A stretch of DNA of 64,000 nt from positions 1-64,000 of the forward strand of contig NZ_LZRP01000008.1 in assembly GCF_001678665.1 (NCBI RefSeq), in the 5' to 3' direction. Below, piece after piece: positions 45,605 through 55,516 of the stretch. The stretch is from Erythrobacter sp. QSSC1-22B (GTDB lineage Bacteria > Pseudomonadota > Alphaproteobacteria > Sphingomonadales > Sphingomonadaceae). A program made the translations under genes and the position numbers. The notes under the pieces were generated by a model. It was not told the DNA's origin, did not search any database, and was given only the letters and a program-made list of their open reading frames with translations. Position 1 is the first letter of the stretch. Each line of letters starts with the position of its first letter.

Positions 45605-47632
45605 ATGACCGAACTGCTCCAGATCAGCCTGCCCGATGGCTCCACGCGCGAAATGGCGCGCGGCAGCACCCCTGCCGATGTCGCCGCGGCGATCGGCCCC
45701 GGCCTTGCCAAGGCGGCGCTTGCCGCGCGGGTGAATGGCGAATTGCGCGACCTCTGCCGCCCCTTCGAAGGCGATGCCGAGCTTGCGCTGGTCACCGCCC
45801 GCGACGAGGACGAGGCGCTCGAGCTGGTGCGCCACGATTACGCGCATATCCTCGCCGAAGCGGTGCAGGCGCTGTGGCCGGGCACGCAGATTACCTTCGG
45901 CCCGGCCACCGACGACGGGTTCTATTACGATGTTAAGGCACCCGACACGCGCGACCCGTTCTCGATGGACGATCTGCCCGCGATCGAGGACAAGATGCGC
46001 GCCATCATCGCCGCCGACAAGCCGCTGCGGCGCGAGGTATGGACCCGCGCGCAGCTGATCGAAAAATGGCAGGCCGAGGGCGAGAGTTTCAAGGCCGAAT
46101 GGGCGCAGGAACTGCCCGAGGACGAGGAGCTGACGGTCTATTGGTCGGGCGAACCCGATGGCGAGGGTTCCTGGCTCGACATGTGCCGCGGCCCGCACCT
46201 GCCCTCGACCGGCAAGCTCGACCCCCACGCCTTCAAGCTGATGCGCGTGGCCGGGGCTTACTGGCGCGGCGACCAGAAGAACGCGCAGCTGACGCGCATC
46301 TATGGCACCGGCTGGCTCAACAAGAAGCAGCTCAACGCGCATCTCATGCGGCTCGAGGAAGCGGGCAAGCGCGATCACCGCAAGCTGGGCCGCGAGATGG
46401 ATCTGTTCCACCTCCAGGAAGAGGCGCATGGCTCGGTGTTCTGGCACCCGCAGGGCTATCGTATCTGGCGTGCGCTCGAGAGCTATATGCGCCGCCGGAT
46501 GGATGGCGCAGGCTATGAGGAGATCAAGACCCCGCAGCTGATGGATGTCCGCCAGTGGGAGCGCTCGGGCCATTGGGGCAAATATGCCGAGAACATGTTC
46601 GCGGTGCCCGACAGCGTCCCCGATCCCGAAGCGGCGGAACAGTCCGGCGGCGCACTGGTCGCCAGCGACAGCGACATGATGGCGCTGAAGCCAATGAACT
46701 GCCCGGCGCATGTGCTGGTCTTCAAGCAGGGCATCACCAGCTATCGCGACCTGCCAATCCGGCTGGGCGAGATGGGCTGTTGCCACCGCAACGAACCGCA
46801 TGGCGCGCTGCACGGCATATTGCGCGTGCGCCAGTTCACGCAGGACGACGGCCATATCTTCTGCACCGAGGACCAGGTGGTGGACGAGGTGCGCGCCTTC
46901 TGCCGGCTGGTCGACAGCGTCTACGGCCATTTCGGCTTCACCTACCAGATCAAGCTCGCGCTGCGCCCCGACAAGCGCTTCGGCAGCGAGGAGATGTGGG
47001 ACAAGGCCGAGAACGAATTGCGCGCGGCCGTCCACGAAGCGGGGATGGCGACCGAGGAATATGGCTGGGAAGAACTGCCCGGCGAAGGCGCCTTCTACGC
47101 CCCCAAGCTGGAATGGCATCTCACCGATGCGATCGGGCGGACCTGGCAGGTCGGCACGATCCAGTCCGACCGCGTTCTGCCCGAGCGGCTGGATGCGACC
47201 TATATCGGCGAGGATGGCGAGAAGCACCGCCCGGTGATGCTGCACCGCGCGATCTTCGGGACCTTCGAGCGCTTCATCGGCGTGCTGATCGAGCATTTCG
47301 CCGGTCGCCTGCCGGTCTGGCTGGCGCCGACGCAGGCGGTGGTCGCGACGATCGTCTCGGATGCCGACGACTATGCGAACGAGGTGACGGCAAAGCTCGA
47401 AGCCGCCGGGATCCGGGTGACGAGCGATCTGCGCAACCAGAAGATCAACTACAAGGTGCGCGAACACAGCCTTGCAAAGGTCCCGCATCTGCTGGTGGTG
47501 GGCAAGCGCGAGGCCGATGAAGGCACCGTTGCGATCCGCACGCTCGGCGAGAAGGATCAGACGGTGATGACGCTCGACGAGGCGATCGCGATGCTGAAAG
47601 ACGCCGCGACCCCGCCCGATCTGCGCCCCTGA
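45605..47632 (+). CDS. thrS: Threonine-tRNA ligase
   Basis: Charges tRNA-Thr. The 675-residue enzyme has the TGS domain (about 1-62), the editing domain with [11 protein letters not shown] (about 78) and [25 protein letters not shown] (about 180-205), the class II catalytic core (about 245-545) with [13 protein letters not shown] and its zinc Cys, [12 protein letters not shown] (motif 2), DDGHIFC, and [15 protein letters not shown] (motif 3), and a C-terminal anticodon-binding domain. ATG 45605 follows GGATACGGATG. infC, which often follows thrS in other bacteria, is not here. The Thr-rich leader upstream suggests regulation by threonyl-tRNA level. Confidence 0.97.
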   Translation: MTELLQISLPDGSTREMARGSTPADVAAAIGPGLAKAALAARVNGELRDLCRPFEGDAELALVTARDEDEALELVRHDYAHILAEAVQALWPGTQITFGPATDDGFYYDVKAPDTRDPFSMDDLPAIEDKMRAIIAADKPLRREVWTRAQLIEKWQAEGESFKAEWAQELPEDEELTVYWSGEPDGEGSWLDMCRGPHLPSTGKLDPHAFKLMRVAGAYWRGDQKNAQLTRIYGTGWLNKKQLNAHLMRLEEAGKRDHRKLGREMDLFHLQEEAHGSVFWHPQGYRIWRALESYMRRRMDGAGYEEIKTPQLMDVRQWERSGHWGKYAENMFAVPDSVPDPEAAEQSGGALVASDSDMMALKPMNCPAHVLVFKQGITSYRDLPIRLGEMGCCHRNEPHGALHGILRVRQFTQDDGHIFCTEDQVVDEVRAFCRLVDSVYGHFGFTYQIKLALRPDKRFGSEEMWDKAENELRAAVHEAGMATEEYGWEELPGEGAFYAPKLEWHLTDAIGRTWQVGTIQSDRVLPERLDATYIGEDGEKHRPVMLHRAIFGTFERFIGVLIEHFAGRLPVWLAPTQAVVATIVSDADDYANEVTAKLEAAGIRVTSDLRNQKINYKVREHSLAKVPHLLVVGKREADEGTVAIRTLGEKDQTVMTLDEAIAMLKDAATPPDLRP

Positions 47633-47647
47633 TCCTCATCTGGGAAA

Positions 47648-48391
47648 ATGTCGCCGCTCGAGGCCTATGATTCGCTTGAAATAGCGACGGCGCTTCTTGC
47701 GGCGTTCGGGTCCGCCTTCGTGCGTGGATTGACCGGCTTCGGGATGGCGATCCTGCTGGTCCCTATTCTGGCGCTGGCGCTGTCGCCGCTGGAAGCGGTC
47801 ATCCTGGCCAATTGCCTCTCGTTTGCCATCGGCGTGCTGGAGATCCGAAGACTGGTCCGGGATTGCGAGGGGTCGGCCTGGTGGATTTCGGGGCTGGTCG
47901 TGGCAACGACACCATTGGGACTGATCGGACTGGCGGCAACCAGCCCGGGGGTGGCCCGCGTCGCAATCGCGTTGATCGGCCTCTCGGCCTTCGTCGCCAT
48001 CATCCTGCCGCACGGGTCCGGTGCGAAACCAGGTGGATTGGCAACCGGCGGTGTGGGGGTGATGAGCGGGCTGATGACCGGCTATGCAGGCATGCCCGGA
48101 CCGCCGGTGGTCCCCTATTACGTTCGTCGTTCCATCGACCGGGAGACTGCAAAGGCATCGATGATGCTGATCTTCACGATCGCTGCCGCAACAGGCCTTG
48201 TATCGGGCGCGGCAATCGGCGCGCTCGACCTGCGGCTACCGCTCCTTGCGGCGATGCTGTTCCCTGCGGTGTTGGTCGGCAATGCGCTCGGCAGCCGGTT
48301 TTCGGGGCGCATCGCCGACCGGGTGTGGCGCGCGCTGGTTGCGATCGTGCTTGGAGGAGCTGCGCTGGCAGCGATTCTGCGGCTGATCTAA
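47648..48391 (+). CDS. TauE/SafE-family sulfite exporter-like permease
   Basis: A 247-residue membrane protein with about seven or eight spans and the two-fold repeat of the TauE/SafE family (about 18-110 and 130-235); the GLTGFGMAILLVPILAL start and GLMTGYAGMPGPPVVPYY in the second half are typical. It is related to exporters of sulfite, sulfoacetate and other organic anions; substrate not deducible. It begins 15 bp after thrS but is not functionally linked to it. Confidence 0.85.
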   Translation: MSPLEAYDSLEIATALLAAFGSAFVRGLTGFGMAILLVPILALALSPLEAVILANCLSFAIGVLEIRRLVRDCEGSAWWISGLVVATTPLGLIGLAATSPGVARVAIALIGLSAFVAIILPHGSGAKPGGLATGGVGVMSGLMTGYAGMPGPPVVPYYVRRSIDRETAKASMMLIFTIAAATGLVSGAAIGALDLRLPLLAAMLFPAVLVGNALGSRFSGRIADRVWRALVAIVLGGAALAAILRLI

Positions 48392-48395
48392 CCGA

Positions 48396-48524
48396 TCAGA
48401 ACGGCACGACAGGCCCGGCCAGGACCAGCGCGAGGGCGCAACCGGTCACGATAATCGCGCGCATCACGTCTGTCAGGCGGGACGAGGCCAGATGCGGGCG
48501 GAAGGGAGCCGTGGCTTGAAGCAT
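48396..48524 (-). CDS. Possible 42-residue single-span protein
   Basis: An ORF on the minus strand starting MLQATAPFRPHLASSRL and ending in a hydrophobic stretch (RAIIVTGCALALVLAGPVV). It sits 44 bp downstream of the agmatine deiminase stop and abuts the TauE-like gene convergently. The ribosome-binding site is weak and there is no homology evidence. Confidence 0.3.
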   Translation of the reverse strand: MLQATAPFRPHLASSRLTDVMRAIIVTGCALALVLAGPVVPF

Positions 48525-48568
48525 GGTCCCGTTGTCCACCAAAATCCCTAACGAGGGGTTACGAGGGG

Positions 48569-49570
48569 CTAGGCCTTCGCTCCGGGCGCGTCTGGGGCCG
48601 AGGGCATCTGCTGGCTGGCGCAATGGAAACCGCCGCCGCCTGCCAGTACCGCATCGCCGGGCAGGCCGATCGTGGCGCGATCCGGGAAAAGGTCGCGGAT
48701 TGCGGCCACGCCGGCGGCATCGTGAATCGAACCGAAGGTCGGCACCACCACCAGATGGCTGGTCACCGCGAAATTGGCGTAGCTCGCGGGCTCGATACGG
48801 TCCCCCGAGGTGACAAGCCCGGGCGAGGGAATGCGGACCAGCTCCAACCCGGCCTCTCCGATGCGCCGCGCCGCGTCGTCGTAGATCGCGGCGTTGGGAT
48901 CGTCGGGTCCGGTCGCTTCGGGGAGCGCGACACGGCCCGGTGCGACGAAGCGCGCCAGATTGTCGACATGGCCATCGGTGTGATCGTTGATCAGCCCATC
49001 GCCCAGCCAGACAATGCGCTCGAAGCCGAGATCGCTTTTCAGCCGCGCGGCGATCTCGTCGCGCGACAGCTGCGGGTTGCGATTGGGGTTGAGCAGGCAT
49101 TGCTCGGTGGTGATGGCGAGCCCGGTGCCATCGCCGTCCACCGCGCCGCCCTCGAGGATCCAGTCGCTCGCCTGCAGCGCCAGTTCGGCATCGCGCGCCA
49201 GTTCGGCGCCGATGGTCTGGTCGCCGGGCATGAGATATTTGCCGCCCCAGCCGTTGAAGCCGAACCGCCGCGCCATGCGCCCTTGCTCGCCGAGCACCAC
49301 CAGCGGTCCGGTGTCGCGCAGCCAGATGTCGCCGTACGCGCGGCGTTCCAGCGTGACCGCCGGGCTCACCAGTTCTCTCGCCCGTGCTTCGTTGGCGGCG
49401 TCGCGGACCAGCAGCCTGACTTCCTGCCCGCTCTCGGCGACCGCATTGGCAAAGCCTGCGATCTGCTCCTGCGCGCGCGACAGCACACCCGGCCATTCCT
49501 CCGCATCATGGGGGAATCCGATCCACAGCCAGTCCTGCGGCGCCCATTCGGGCGGCATCGTCACGGCCAT
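48569..49570 (-). CDS. aguA: Agmatine deiminase
   Basis: Hydrolyses agmatine to N-carbamoylputrescine in the arginine decarboxylase route to putrescine. The 333-residue pentein fold shows the active-site landmarks: DIWLRDTGP (substrate Asp), NDHTDGHVDN with the catalytic His and Asp, and the C-terminal GGGGFHCASQQMP carrying the nucleophilic Cys. ATG 49570 with GAGG seven bases upstream is preferred over the 23-residue longer frame. The partner N-carbamoylputrescine amidase is not in the window. Confidence 0.92.
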   Translation of the reverse strand: MAVTMPPEWAPQDWLWIGFPHDAEEWPGVLSRAQEQIAGFANAVAESGQEVRLLVRDAANEARARELVSPAVTLERRAYGDIWLRDTGPLVVLGEQGRMARRFGFNGWGGKYLMPGDQTIGAELARDAELALQASDWILEGGAVDGDGTGLAITTEQCLLNPNRNPQLSRDEIAARLKSDLGFERIVWLGDGLINDHTDGHVDNLARFVAPGRVALPEATGPDDPNAAIYDDAARRIGEAGLELVRIPSPGLVTSGDRIEPASYANFAVTSHLVVVPTFGSIHDAAGVAAIRDLFPDRATIGLPGDAVLAGGGGFHCASQQMPSAPDAPGAKA

Positions 49571-49592
49571 CGGGAGACCTCGTCTGGCGGCC

Positions 49593-51311
49593 TCAGCAGC
49601 CCGTGGCGCTCGCGGCACAATCGGCATCGCGGATGGCACGGAATTCGTCGCCTGCGTTCCAATTGGGCCAGCTCTCGCTGGTCGCGAGCGATCGGCCGAT
49701 GCGGTAGTAAAGCTGCAGATCGCCCATCACGCCCGACCAGTCCCAGTTTTCGTCGAACTCGTCCTTGGGCCCGTGGTACCGGTTCTCGGTATATTCCGCG
49801 GCGACTGCTGCGCCTGCGGCACGGCCACCATCGACCAGATCCTCGCCGCCATCGATGTAGAGCATCGGCACTCCGCGTTTGGCGAAGGCGAAATGGTCCG
49901 AGCGGTAGTAATAGCCCGCTTCGGGCTTGGGATTGGGCGTGGCAACGCGCCCATCCGAAATCAGCGCGGCCTCGAGATAGGCGTCGAGCTGCGACTTGCC
50001 GGGGCCGACCACGGTCACATCGCGCGAGGGGCCAGCGACCTGGAAGGCGTCCATATTGATCCCGCCCACCGTCTGCGCCAGCGGGAACACGGGGTTCTCG
50101 GCGTAATAATGCGCGCCCAGGAGGCCGGATTCCTCGGCGGTCACCGCCAGGAAGACGAGGCTGCGGGCGGGTGCACCGGCCTTGGCGTGCGCTTCGGCCA
50201 GCGCGACCAGCGCCGCAGTGCCGGTCGCATTGTCGACCGCGCCGTTGCAGATGTCGTCGCCATCCGGGGCGGGCTTGCAGCGGCCGAGGTGATCCCAATG
50301 CGCGGTATGGATGACGTATTCGTCGGGGCGCTCGCTACCCGGCAGCACGCCGATGACGTTTTGCGACTGAAAGGTCCGGATGTCGTTGGCGAAGCTGGTC
50401 GAGGCGGTCAGCCCCAGTGGCACCGGCCTGAAGCCCTGAGCCTGCGCCCTGGCGGTCAGATCGTCCAGATCCTGCCCGGCGGCAGCGAGGATTTGCGCTG
50501 CGACATCCTTCTGGACCCAACCGTTCATCACGGTCAGCGGCGGTGCGTTCTCGCCGCGCTGAGCATAGGCCTGCGCGCCGGACCAGCTGCTCTCGACCAC
50601 GTTCCAGCCGTAAGAGGCCGGTGCGGTGTCGTGGATGATGATCGCACCTGCGGCGCCCTGGCGGGCGGCTTCCTCGTATTTGTAGGTCCAGCGTCCGTAG
50701 AAGGTCATGGCCTTGCCATTGAAGGGGCCTTCCAGATCGGGGCTGTTGTAATCGGGGTCGTTGACGAGGATGACCGCGGTCTTGCCGCGCATGTCGATGC
50801 CTTCGTAGTCGTTCCAGTCGCGCTCGGGCGCGTTCACGCCATAGCCGACGAACACCAGCTCGCTGTCGGTCAGCGCGGTGTTCGCTTCCTCGCGATAGGT
50901 CACCCCGACCCATTCGCTGCCGAAATCGAACGCCATGGTCTCGCCATTGCCGCTCACCGTCAGCGGGGCGTAATCCTTGCCGGTGATCTCGACCAGCGGC
51001 ACCTGCTGCACCCACGACCCGTTGTTGCCCGGCGTCAGGCCGGCCGCGGCGAAGCGTTCGGTCAGCAGCGCGACGGTTTTTTCTTCGCCGATCGTCCCCG
51101 GCATCCGACCCTCGAATTCGTCGGAAGAAAGGGTGCGGGTCACATCGACCATGGTCTCCTGAGAGATATCGCGGCTGGCGACATCGGGAATGTCGAGCGC
51201 GGCATTGGCATCGGCCACCGCGGTGTCGGCGGTCGTGGCAGCACAGGCCGAAAGCGCGAGGCTCGCGGCGAGAGCAGCTGCGGTGTGGCGGAAACGGGGG
51301 GTGAGCGTCAT
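49593..51311 (-). CDS. M28 family metallopeptidase, lipoprotein
   Basis: A 572-residue exported aminopeptidase-type protein. The lipoprotein signal ends in lipobox LSAC (about residue 23). A protease-associated domain lies in the middle (about 130-300), then the M28 catalytic domain: HTAHWDHLG (zinc His-Asp), NGAVDNATG (bridging Asp), VTAEESGLLGAHYYA (catalytic and zinc Glu) and a later metal residue near YRSDHF. All zinc ligands are present. It lies 22 bp upstream of aguA on the same strand and may release amino acids from periplasmic peptides. Confidence 0.9.
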   Translation of the reverse strand: MTLTPRFRHTAAALAASLALSACAATTADTAVADANAALDIPDVASRDISQETMVDVTRTLSSDEFEGRMPGTIGEEKTVALLTERFAAAGLTPGNNGSWVQQVPLVEITGKDYAPLTVSGNGETMAFDFGSEWVGVTYREEANTALTDSELVFVGYGVNAPERDWNDYEGIDMRGKTAVILVNDPDYNSPDLEGPFNGKAMTFYGRWTYKYEEAARQGAAGAIIIHDTAPASYGWNVVESSWSGAQAYAQRGENAPPLTVMNGWVQKDVAAQILAAAGQDLDDLTARAQAQGFRPVPLGLTASTSFANDIRTFQSQNVIGVLPGSERPDEYVIHTAHWDHLGRCKPAPDGDDICNGAVDNATGTAALVALAEAHAKAGAPARSLVFLAVTAEESGLLGAHYYAENPVFPLAQTVGGINMDAFQVAGPSRDVTVVGPGKSQLDAYLEAALISDGRVATPNPKPEAGYYYRSDHFAFAKRGVPMLYIDGGEDLVDGGRAAGAAVAAEYTENRYHGPKDEFDENWDWSGVMGDLQLYYRIGRSLATSESWPNWNAGDEFRAIRDADCAASATGC

Positions 51312-51398
51312 GGTCTTGTCCCGAAATGAAATTTGGATGCCGGAGCCTCTTGCACCTCGCACCTTGCAGGGCAAGCCGTAGCGCGGCAGGAGCGGCGC

Positions 51399-54086
51399 AT
51401 GGATGGCAGTTGGAAGTCAGCTCTGCAGCGAGCCAAGGAGCATTCGCCCTTTCTCGCCCGTTCGCTGGAACGGTTGCCCCATTTCGAAGCGCTGCTGGCC
51501 GCGGGCGATGGTGAAACCGCGCTGCTCGAGGCGAAACAGGCCGGTCGCGGGATCGAAGACGCCGGGCTGGCGCTGCGGCGCGAGCGGCTGGCGCTGGCGC
51601 TGGTGCTGGCCATCGGCGATCTGGCCGGCGCTTTCCCGCTCGAAAAAATCATGCGCGAGCTGTCCGCCTTCGCCGACCGCGCCTTGCATCGCGCGATCGA
51701 GGCGGCGATCCTGCGCCGGGTCCCCGATGCCGAACCGACCGGCTTCATCGGGCTGGCGCTGGGCAAGCATGGCTCGGGCGAACTCAACTACAGCTCCGAC
51801 ATCGACCCGATCCTGCTCTACGATTCCGAAGCGCTCCCACGGCGGGAGCGCGACGAACCGCCCGAAGCGGCGCAGCGCTATGCCCGCGACATCGTCCGGC
51901 TGTTGTCCGACGTCACCGCGGAAGGATACGTCTTTCGTGTCGACCTGCGGCTGCGCCCGGCCTCCGAGGTCAGCCCGCTGGCGATCTCGCTCGAGGCGGC
52001 AACCAGCCATTACGAAAGCTCCGCGCTCACCTGGGAGCGCGCCGCCTTCATTCGTGCGCGCGCTGCTTCGGGCGATATCGGACGCGGCGAGGCCTTCCTC
52101 GATGCAATTCGCTCCTTCGTCTGGCGCCGCAGCCTCGATTTCGGGGCGATCGACGAGATCAGGGGTCTGAGCGCGCGAATCCGGACGCGCTATTCGGGCC
52201 CTCGCGAACCGCGGCCGGGCTTCGATCTCAAGCAGGGGCGCGGCGGGATCCGCGAGATCGAGTTCTTCGCCCAGACCCACCAGCTGATCCATGGCGGGCG
52301 CGATCCTGCGCTGCGGGTGCGGGGCACGCGGGCCGCGCTCGATGCGCTGGCCGCGGCGGGACATATCGGCGGGGATACGGCGCGGACGCTGGGCGAGGCC
52401 TACGATACCCTGCGCACCATCGAACACCGGCTGCAGATGGTGAACGATCGCCAGACCCATGTGCTGCCAGATGGCGATGCGCTCGATGGCGTCGCCCGGC
52501 TGCATGGTCTGGAGGATGCGCCGGAGCTGCTGGCGCTGCTCGACGAGACCTGCGGCCCGGTAGCCCGGCATTTCGGCGAATTGATCGCGGAAGACACGCC
52601 GGATGGACCTGTGCTGCAGGCAATTCCGGATCAGCGCGACAGCTTCGGCTTCGCCGATCCCGATGTCGCCGCGCAGCGGATCGCCGGATGGAGCGACGGT
52701 CGGTTTCGCGCATTGCGCAGCGAGGCAGCCAAGTCCGCCTTCGATGCGATTCGCCCGCAATTGTTCGAGGCGCTCGGACAGGGACCAGATCCCGACCACG
52801 CGCTGGCGCGCTTCGAGACCCTGCTCGAGAAACTGCCCAGCGCCATCAACCTGTTCCGCCTGCTCGAGGCGCGCCCCGGCCTGCTCCAGCAATTGGTCGA
52901 TTGTCTGACACTGGCCGCGCCGCTGGCAGACGAGCTGGCACGGCGCCCCGAACTGCTCGACACGCTGATCGATCGCACCGCCTTCGACCTGCCCGGTTCG
53001 GTCGAGGATCTGGCGCGGATGATGCGGCGCACCGAACGCGGCGACGAATACGAACAGGCGCTCGACCGCATCCGCATCGTCACCAGCGAGCAGCGCTTCA
53101 CGCTGGGCGTGCAATTGATCGAGGCGGCGCAGGATCCGCTCGATGTCGCCGAGGCGCTGTCGCGGGTCGCGGAAGCCGCGGTGCAGGTTGCCTGCGAGGC
53201 GGCGCAGGACGAGTTCGCCGAAAGGCACGGGCGCTTCGCCGATGGCGAATTGCTGGTGCTGGGTCTGGGGCGGCTGGGCGGCGGAGCGCTGACCCATGCC
53301 TCCGATCTCGACATGATCTATCTGTTCACCGATGGCGAAACCACGGAGTCGGATGGAGCCCGACCGCTGGGCCGGACGCTCTATTTCAACCGTCTGGCGC
53401 AGCGCGTCGGTGTGGCCCTGAGCGTTCCCACCGCGCAGGGCGCGCTCTACGAGGTCGACACCCGGTTGCGACCGCAGGGCAATCAGGGCCCGCTCGCGGT
53501 CGGTCTGGCCTCCTTCGAGCGCTACCAGCGCGAGAACGCCTGGACCTGGGAGCACATGGCGCTCAACCGTGCGCGGGTCCTGGTCGGATCACTCGATGCG
53601 CGACAACAGGTCGAGGCAATCGTCGACGCGATACTCCACCGGCATCGCGATGCCATCGAGTTGCAAGCCGATGTGTTGAAGATGAGAAGCGACATGGCGG
53701 CGCACAAGCCGGCGCGCGGCCCGCTCGACGTCAAGCTGCTGCGCGGCGGTCTGGTCGACCTCGAGTTCCTGATCCACTTCCTGCAATTGCGCGATCGCAT
53801 CGCGCTGAGGCCAGACCTCTCCGCCGCGATTGCCGACCTGGCGGAGCAGGGTCTCGTCGCGGCCGACCTGCGCGCGCATCATCGCCTGCTCACTCGGGTG
53901 CTGGTCGGCTCACGGCTGCTGGCGCCGGATCTTGGTGCCCCCGGCCCGGCGGCACGAGCGGTGCTGTCGCGCCTGGCGCGACAGGAGGATTACGCTTCGC
54001 TCTTGCAGGCACTGGACCGGGCGCGCCATGGGGTGGCGGCACAATGGGCTGAGACATTCGGCGAGAAACTGGAGATGGATCGATGA
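51399..54086 (+). CDS. glnE: Bifunctional glutamine synthetase adenylyltransferase/deadenylase
   Basis: Adenylylates and deadenylylates glutamine synthetase in response to PII and glutamine. The 895-residue protein has two nucleotidyltransferase domains: the N-terminal deadenylase with GKHGSGELNYSSDIDPI at about 128 and the C-terminal adenylyltransferase with GLGRLGGGALTHASDLDMI at about 620, each with the GS/GG-DxD metal site. PII-linked helical regions connect them (RGGIREIEFFAQ and RRGDE-type segments). ATG 51399 follows CAGGAG. Length is normal. Its stop overlaps bcp by four bases. Confidence 0.95.
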   Translation: MDGSWKSALQRAKEHSPFLARSLERLPHFEALLAAGDGETALLEAKQAGRGIEDAGLALRRERLALALVLAIGDLAGAFPLEKIMRELSAFADRALHRAIEAAILRRVPDAEPTGFIGLALGKHGSGELNYSSDIDPILLYDSEALPRRERDEPPEAAQRYARDIVRLLSDVTAEGYVFRVDLRLRPASEVSPLAISLEAATSHYESSALTWERAAFIRARAASGDIGRGEAFLDAIRSFVWRRSLDFGAIDEIRGLSARIRTRYSGPREPRPGFDLKQGRGGIREIEFFAQTHQLIHGGRDPALRVRGTRAALDALAAAGHIGGDTARTLGEAYDTLRTIEHRLQMVNDRQTHVLPDGDALDGVARLHGLEDAPELLALLDETCGPVARHFGELIAEDTPDGPVLQAIPDQRDSFGFADPDVAAQRIAGWSDGRFRALRSEAAKSAFDAIRPQLFEALGQGPDPDHALARFETLLEKLPSAINLFRLLEARPGLLQQLVDCLTLAAPLADELARRPELLDTLIDRTAFDLPGSVEDLARMMRRTERGDEYEQALDRIRIVTSEQRFTLGVQLIEAAQDPLDVAEALSRVAEAAVQVACEAAQDEFAERHGRFADGELLVLGLGRLGGGALTHASDLDMIYLFTDGETTESDGARPLGRTLYFNRLAQRVGVALSVPTAQGALYEVDTRLRPQGNQGPLAVGLASFERYQRENAWTWEHMALNRARVLVGSLDARQQVEAIVDAILHRHRDAIELQADVLKMRSDMAAHKPARGPLDVKLLRGGLVDLEFLIHFLQLRDRIALRPDLSAAIADLAEQGLVAADLRAHHRLLTRVLVGSRLLAPDLGAPGPAARAVLSRLARQEDYASLLQALDRARHGVAAQWAETFGEKLEMDR

Positions 54087-54556
54087 GCGACTTCCCCGCA
54101 CAAGGCGATGCGATGCCCGACATCACGATGGAAACACCCGAGGGTGGGTCGGTGCGCGCTGCCGATTTCAAAGGCCGCAAGGCGGTGTTGTTCTTCTATC
54201 CCAAGGACAACACTCCGGGCTGCACCACCGAAGCCAAGGATTTCTCGGCGCTCAAGGTGGAATTCGACAAGGCCGGTGTCGCGCTGCTCGGCATCAGCAA
54301 GGATTCACCGCAGAAGCACCGCAATTTCATCGCCAAGCACGCGCTGACCGTCGATCTAGCCACCGATGCCGAGGAGGGCGGGCTGTCCGATGCGCTCGGC
54401 ATCTGGACCGAGAAGTCGATGTACGGAAAGACCTATCGGGGCATGGTCCGCACGACCTATCTCATTGGCGCAGACGGGCGGATCGAGCGGGTCTGGAACA
54501 GGGTCAAGGTAAAGGGGCACGCCGAGGATGTGCTCGCCGCTGCGCGCGAGGCGTGA
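54083..54556 (+). CDS. bcp: Bcp-type thioredoxin-dependent peroxiredoxin
   Basis: Reduces peroxides. The 157-residue protein has the PRX fold with FFYPKDNTPGCTTEAKDF; the peroxidatic Cys is at about 47. The resolving Cys that E. coli Bcp has five residues later is Lys here, so it should behave as a 1-Cys enzyme unless another thiol resolves it. The ATG 54083 overlaps the glnE stop and its own stop overlaps the DUF455 start. Confidence 0.9.
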   Translation: MSDFPAQGDAMPDITMETPEGGSVRAADFKGRKAVLFFYPKDNTPGCTTEAKDFSALKVEFDKAGVALLGISKDSPQKHRNFIAKHALTVDLATDAEEGGLSDALGIWTEKSMYGKTYRGMVRTTYLIGADGRIERVWNRVKVKGHAEDVLAAAREA

Positions 54557-55368
54557 GACGGACGCTTCCTCCTCTCGGTGCTGCCATTCGCGCTGCGCTG
54601 CTGACCGGCGATCCCACCGGCAAGGTGTTCGCGGCGCGTAAGGTCGCACGCGATTGGCGGCTGGGGAGGCTGGCATTCGATCTTGCCGGACCCGATGCGG
54701 CCGAGATGCCCGAACGACCGGGATGGCCCGACAACCTCCAGCTACTGGCCCCGGCGCAGATGCCCCGGCGTGGCAAGGGTGGCTCGGACCGCGGGCGAAT
54801 CGCGCTGTGGCACGCGCTGGCGCACATCGAATTCGTCGCGATCGATCTGGCGCTCGACATGGCTGGCCGTTTCGGCGGCACACGCGGCGAAGAGTTCGTC
54901 TCCGATTTCCTGAGTGTCGCTGCGGACGAGGCGATGCATTTTGCGCTGCTCGACCGCAAGCTTGGCAAGCTGGGATCGCATTATGGCGCTCTCCCCGCGC
55001 ATGACGGGCTGTGGCAGGCAGCGCAGGATACTGCGCATGACCCTGCAGCGCGGCTGGCAATCGTGCCGATGGTGCTGGAGGCGCGCGGTCTCGATGTCAC
55101 CCCGGCCACGCTCGATCGTGTGAAGGCGCAAGGCGATTCGGACGGCGCGCGAATTCTGGAGCGAATCCTTAACGACGAGATCCGTCACGTCGCCGTGGGA
55201 ACCAGACACTTTCTGAAAATTTGTGAGGAAGGGAACACACCGCCGCAAGAAACGTGGCAAAACCTCGTCCGGACGCAATTTTCAGGTCGATTGAAGCCGC
55301 CGTTCAACGACTCAGCGCGTCATGCAGCCGGTCTGTCGCTAGAGTTCTACGCCGCGCTTGCTTCGTAA
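54553..55368 (+). CDS. DUF455 ferritin-like protein
   Basis: A 271-residue helical protein of the DUF455/MiaE-related ferritin-like group. Carboxylate and histidine metal ligands are visible in order: HALAHIEFVAIDLALD (ExxH-type pattern), ADEAMHFALLDRKL, LEARGLDVTP and NDEIRHVAVGTRHF, which together form a di-iron four-helix bundle. The enzymatic role is unknown. GTG 54553 overlaps the bcp stop. It is followed, after 148 bp, by an M23 peptidase, an order often seen in alphaproteobacteria. Confidence 0.85.
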   Translation: MRRTLPPLGAAIRAALLTGDPTGKVFAARKVARDWRLGRLAFDLAGPDAAEMPERPGWPDNLQLLAPAQMPRRGKGGSDRGRIALWHALAHIEFVAIDLALDMAGRFGGTRGEEFVSDFLSVAADEAMHFALLDRKLGKLGSHYGALPAHDGLWQAAQDTAHDPAARLAIVPMVLEARGLDVTPATLDRVKAQGDSDGARILERILNDEIRHVAVGTRHFLKICEEGNTPPQETWQNLVRTQFSGRLKPPFNDSARHAAGLSLEFYAALAS

Positions 55369-55516
55369 ACCCTTCCGACCTTAACCCATGAATGCACGAC
55401 ACGGCGGGGGGTTCCAGCCGTAGCGTCAAAAGATCGGCAGGCTCAGGGGAATGGGTCGTTGGTCGGGATCGCAAGGCACCGAGATGGGTGTCGCAAGCAT
55501 TGGACGGGTCTGATTT

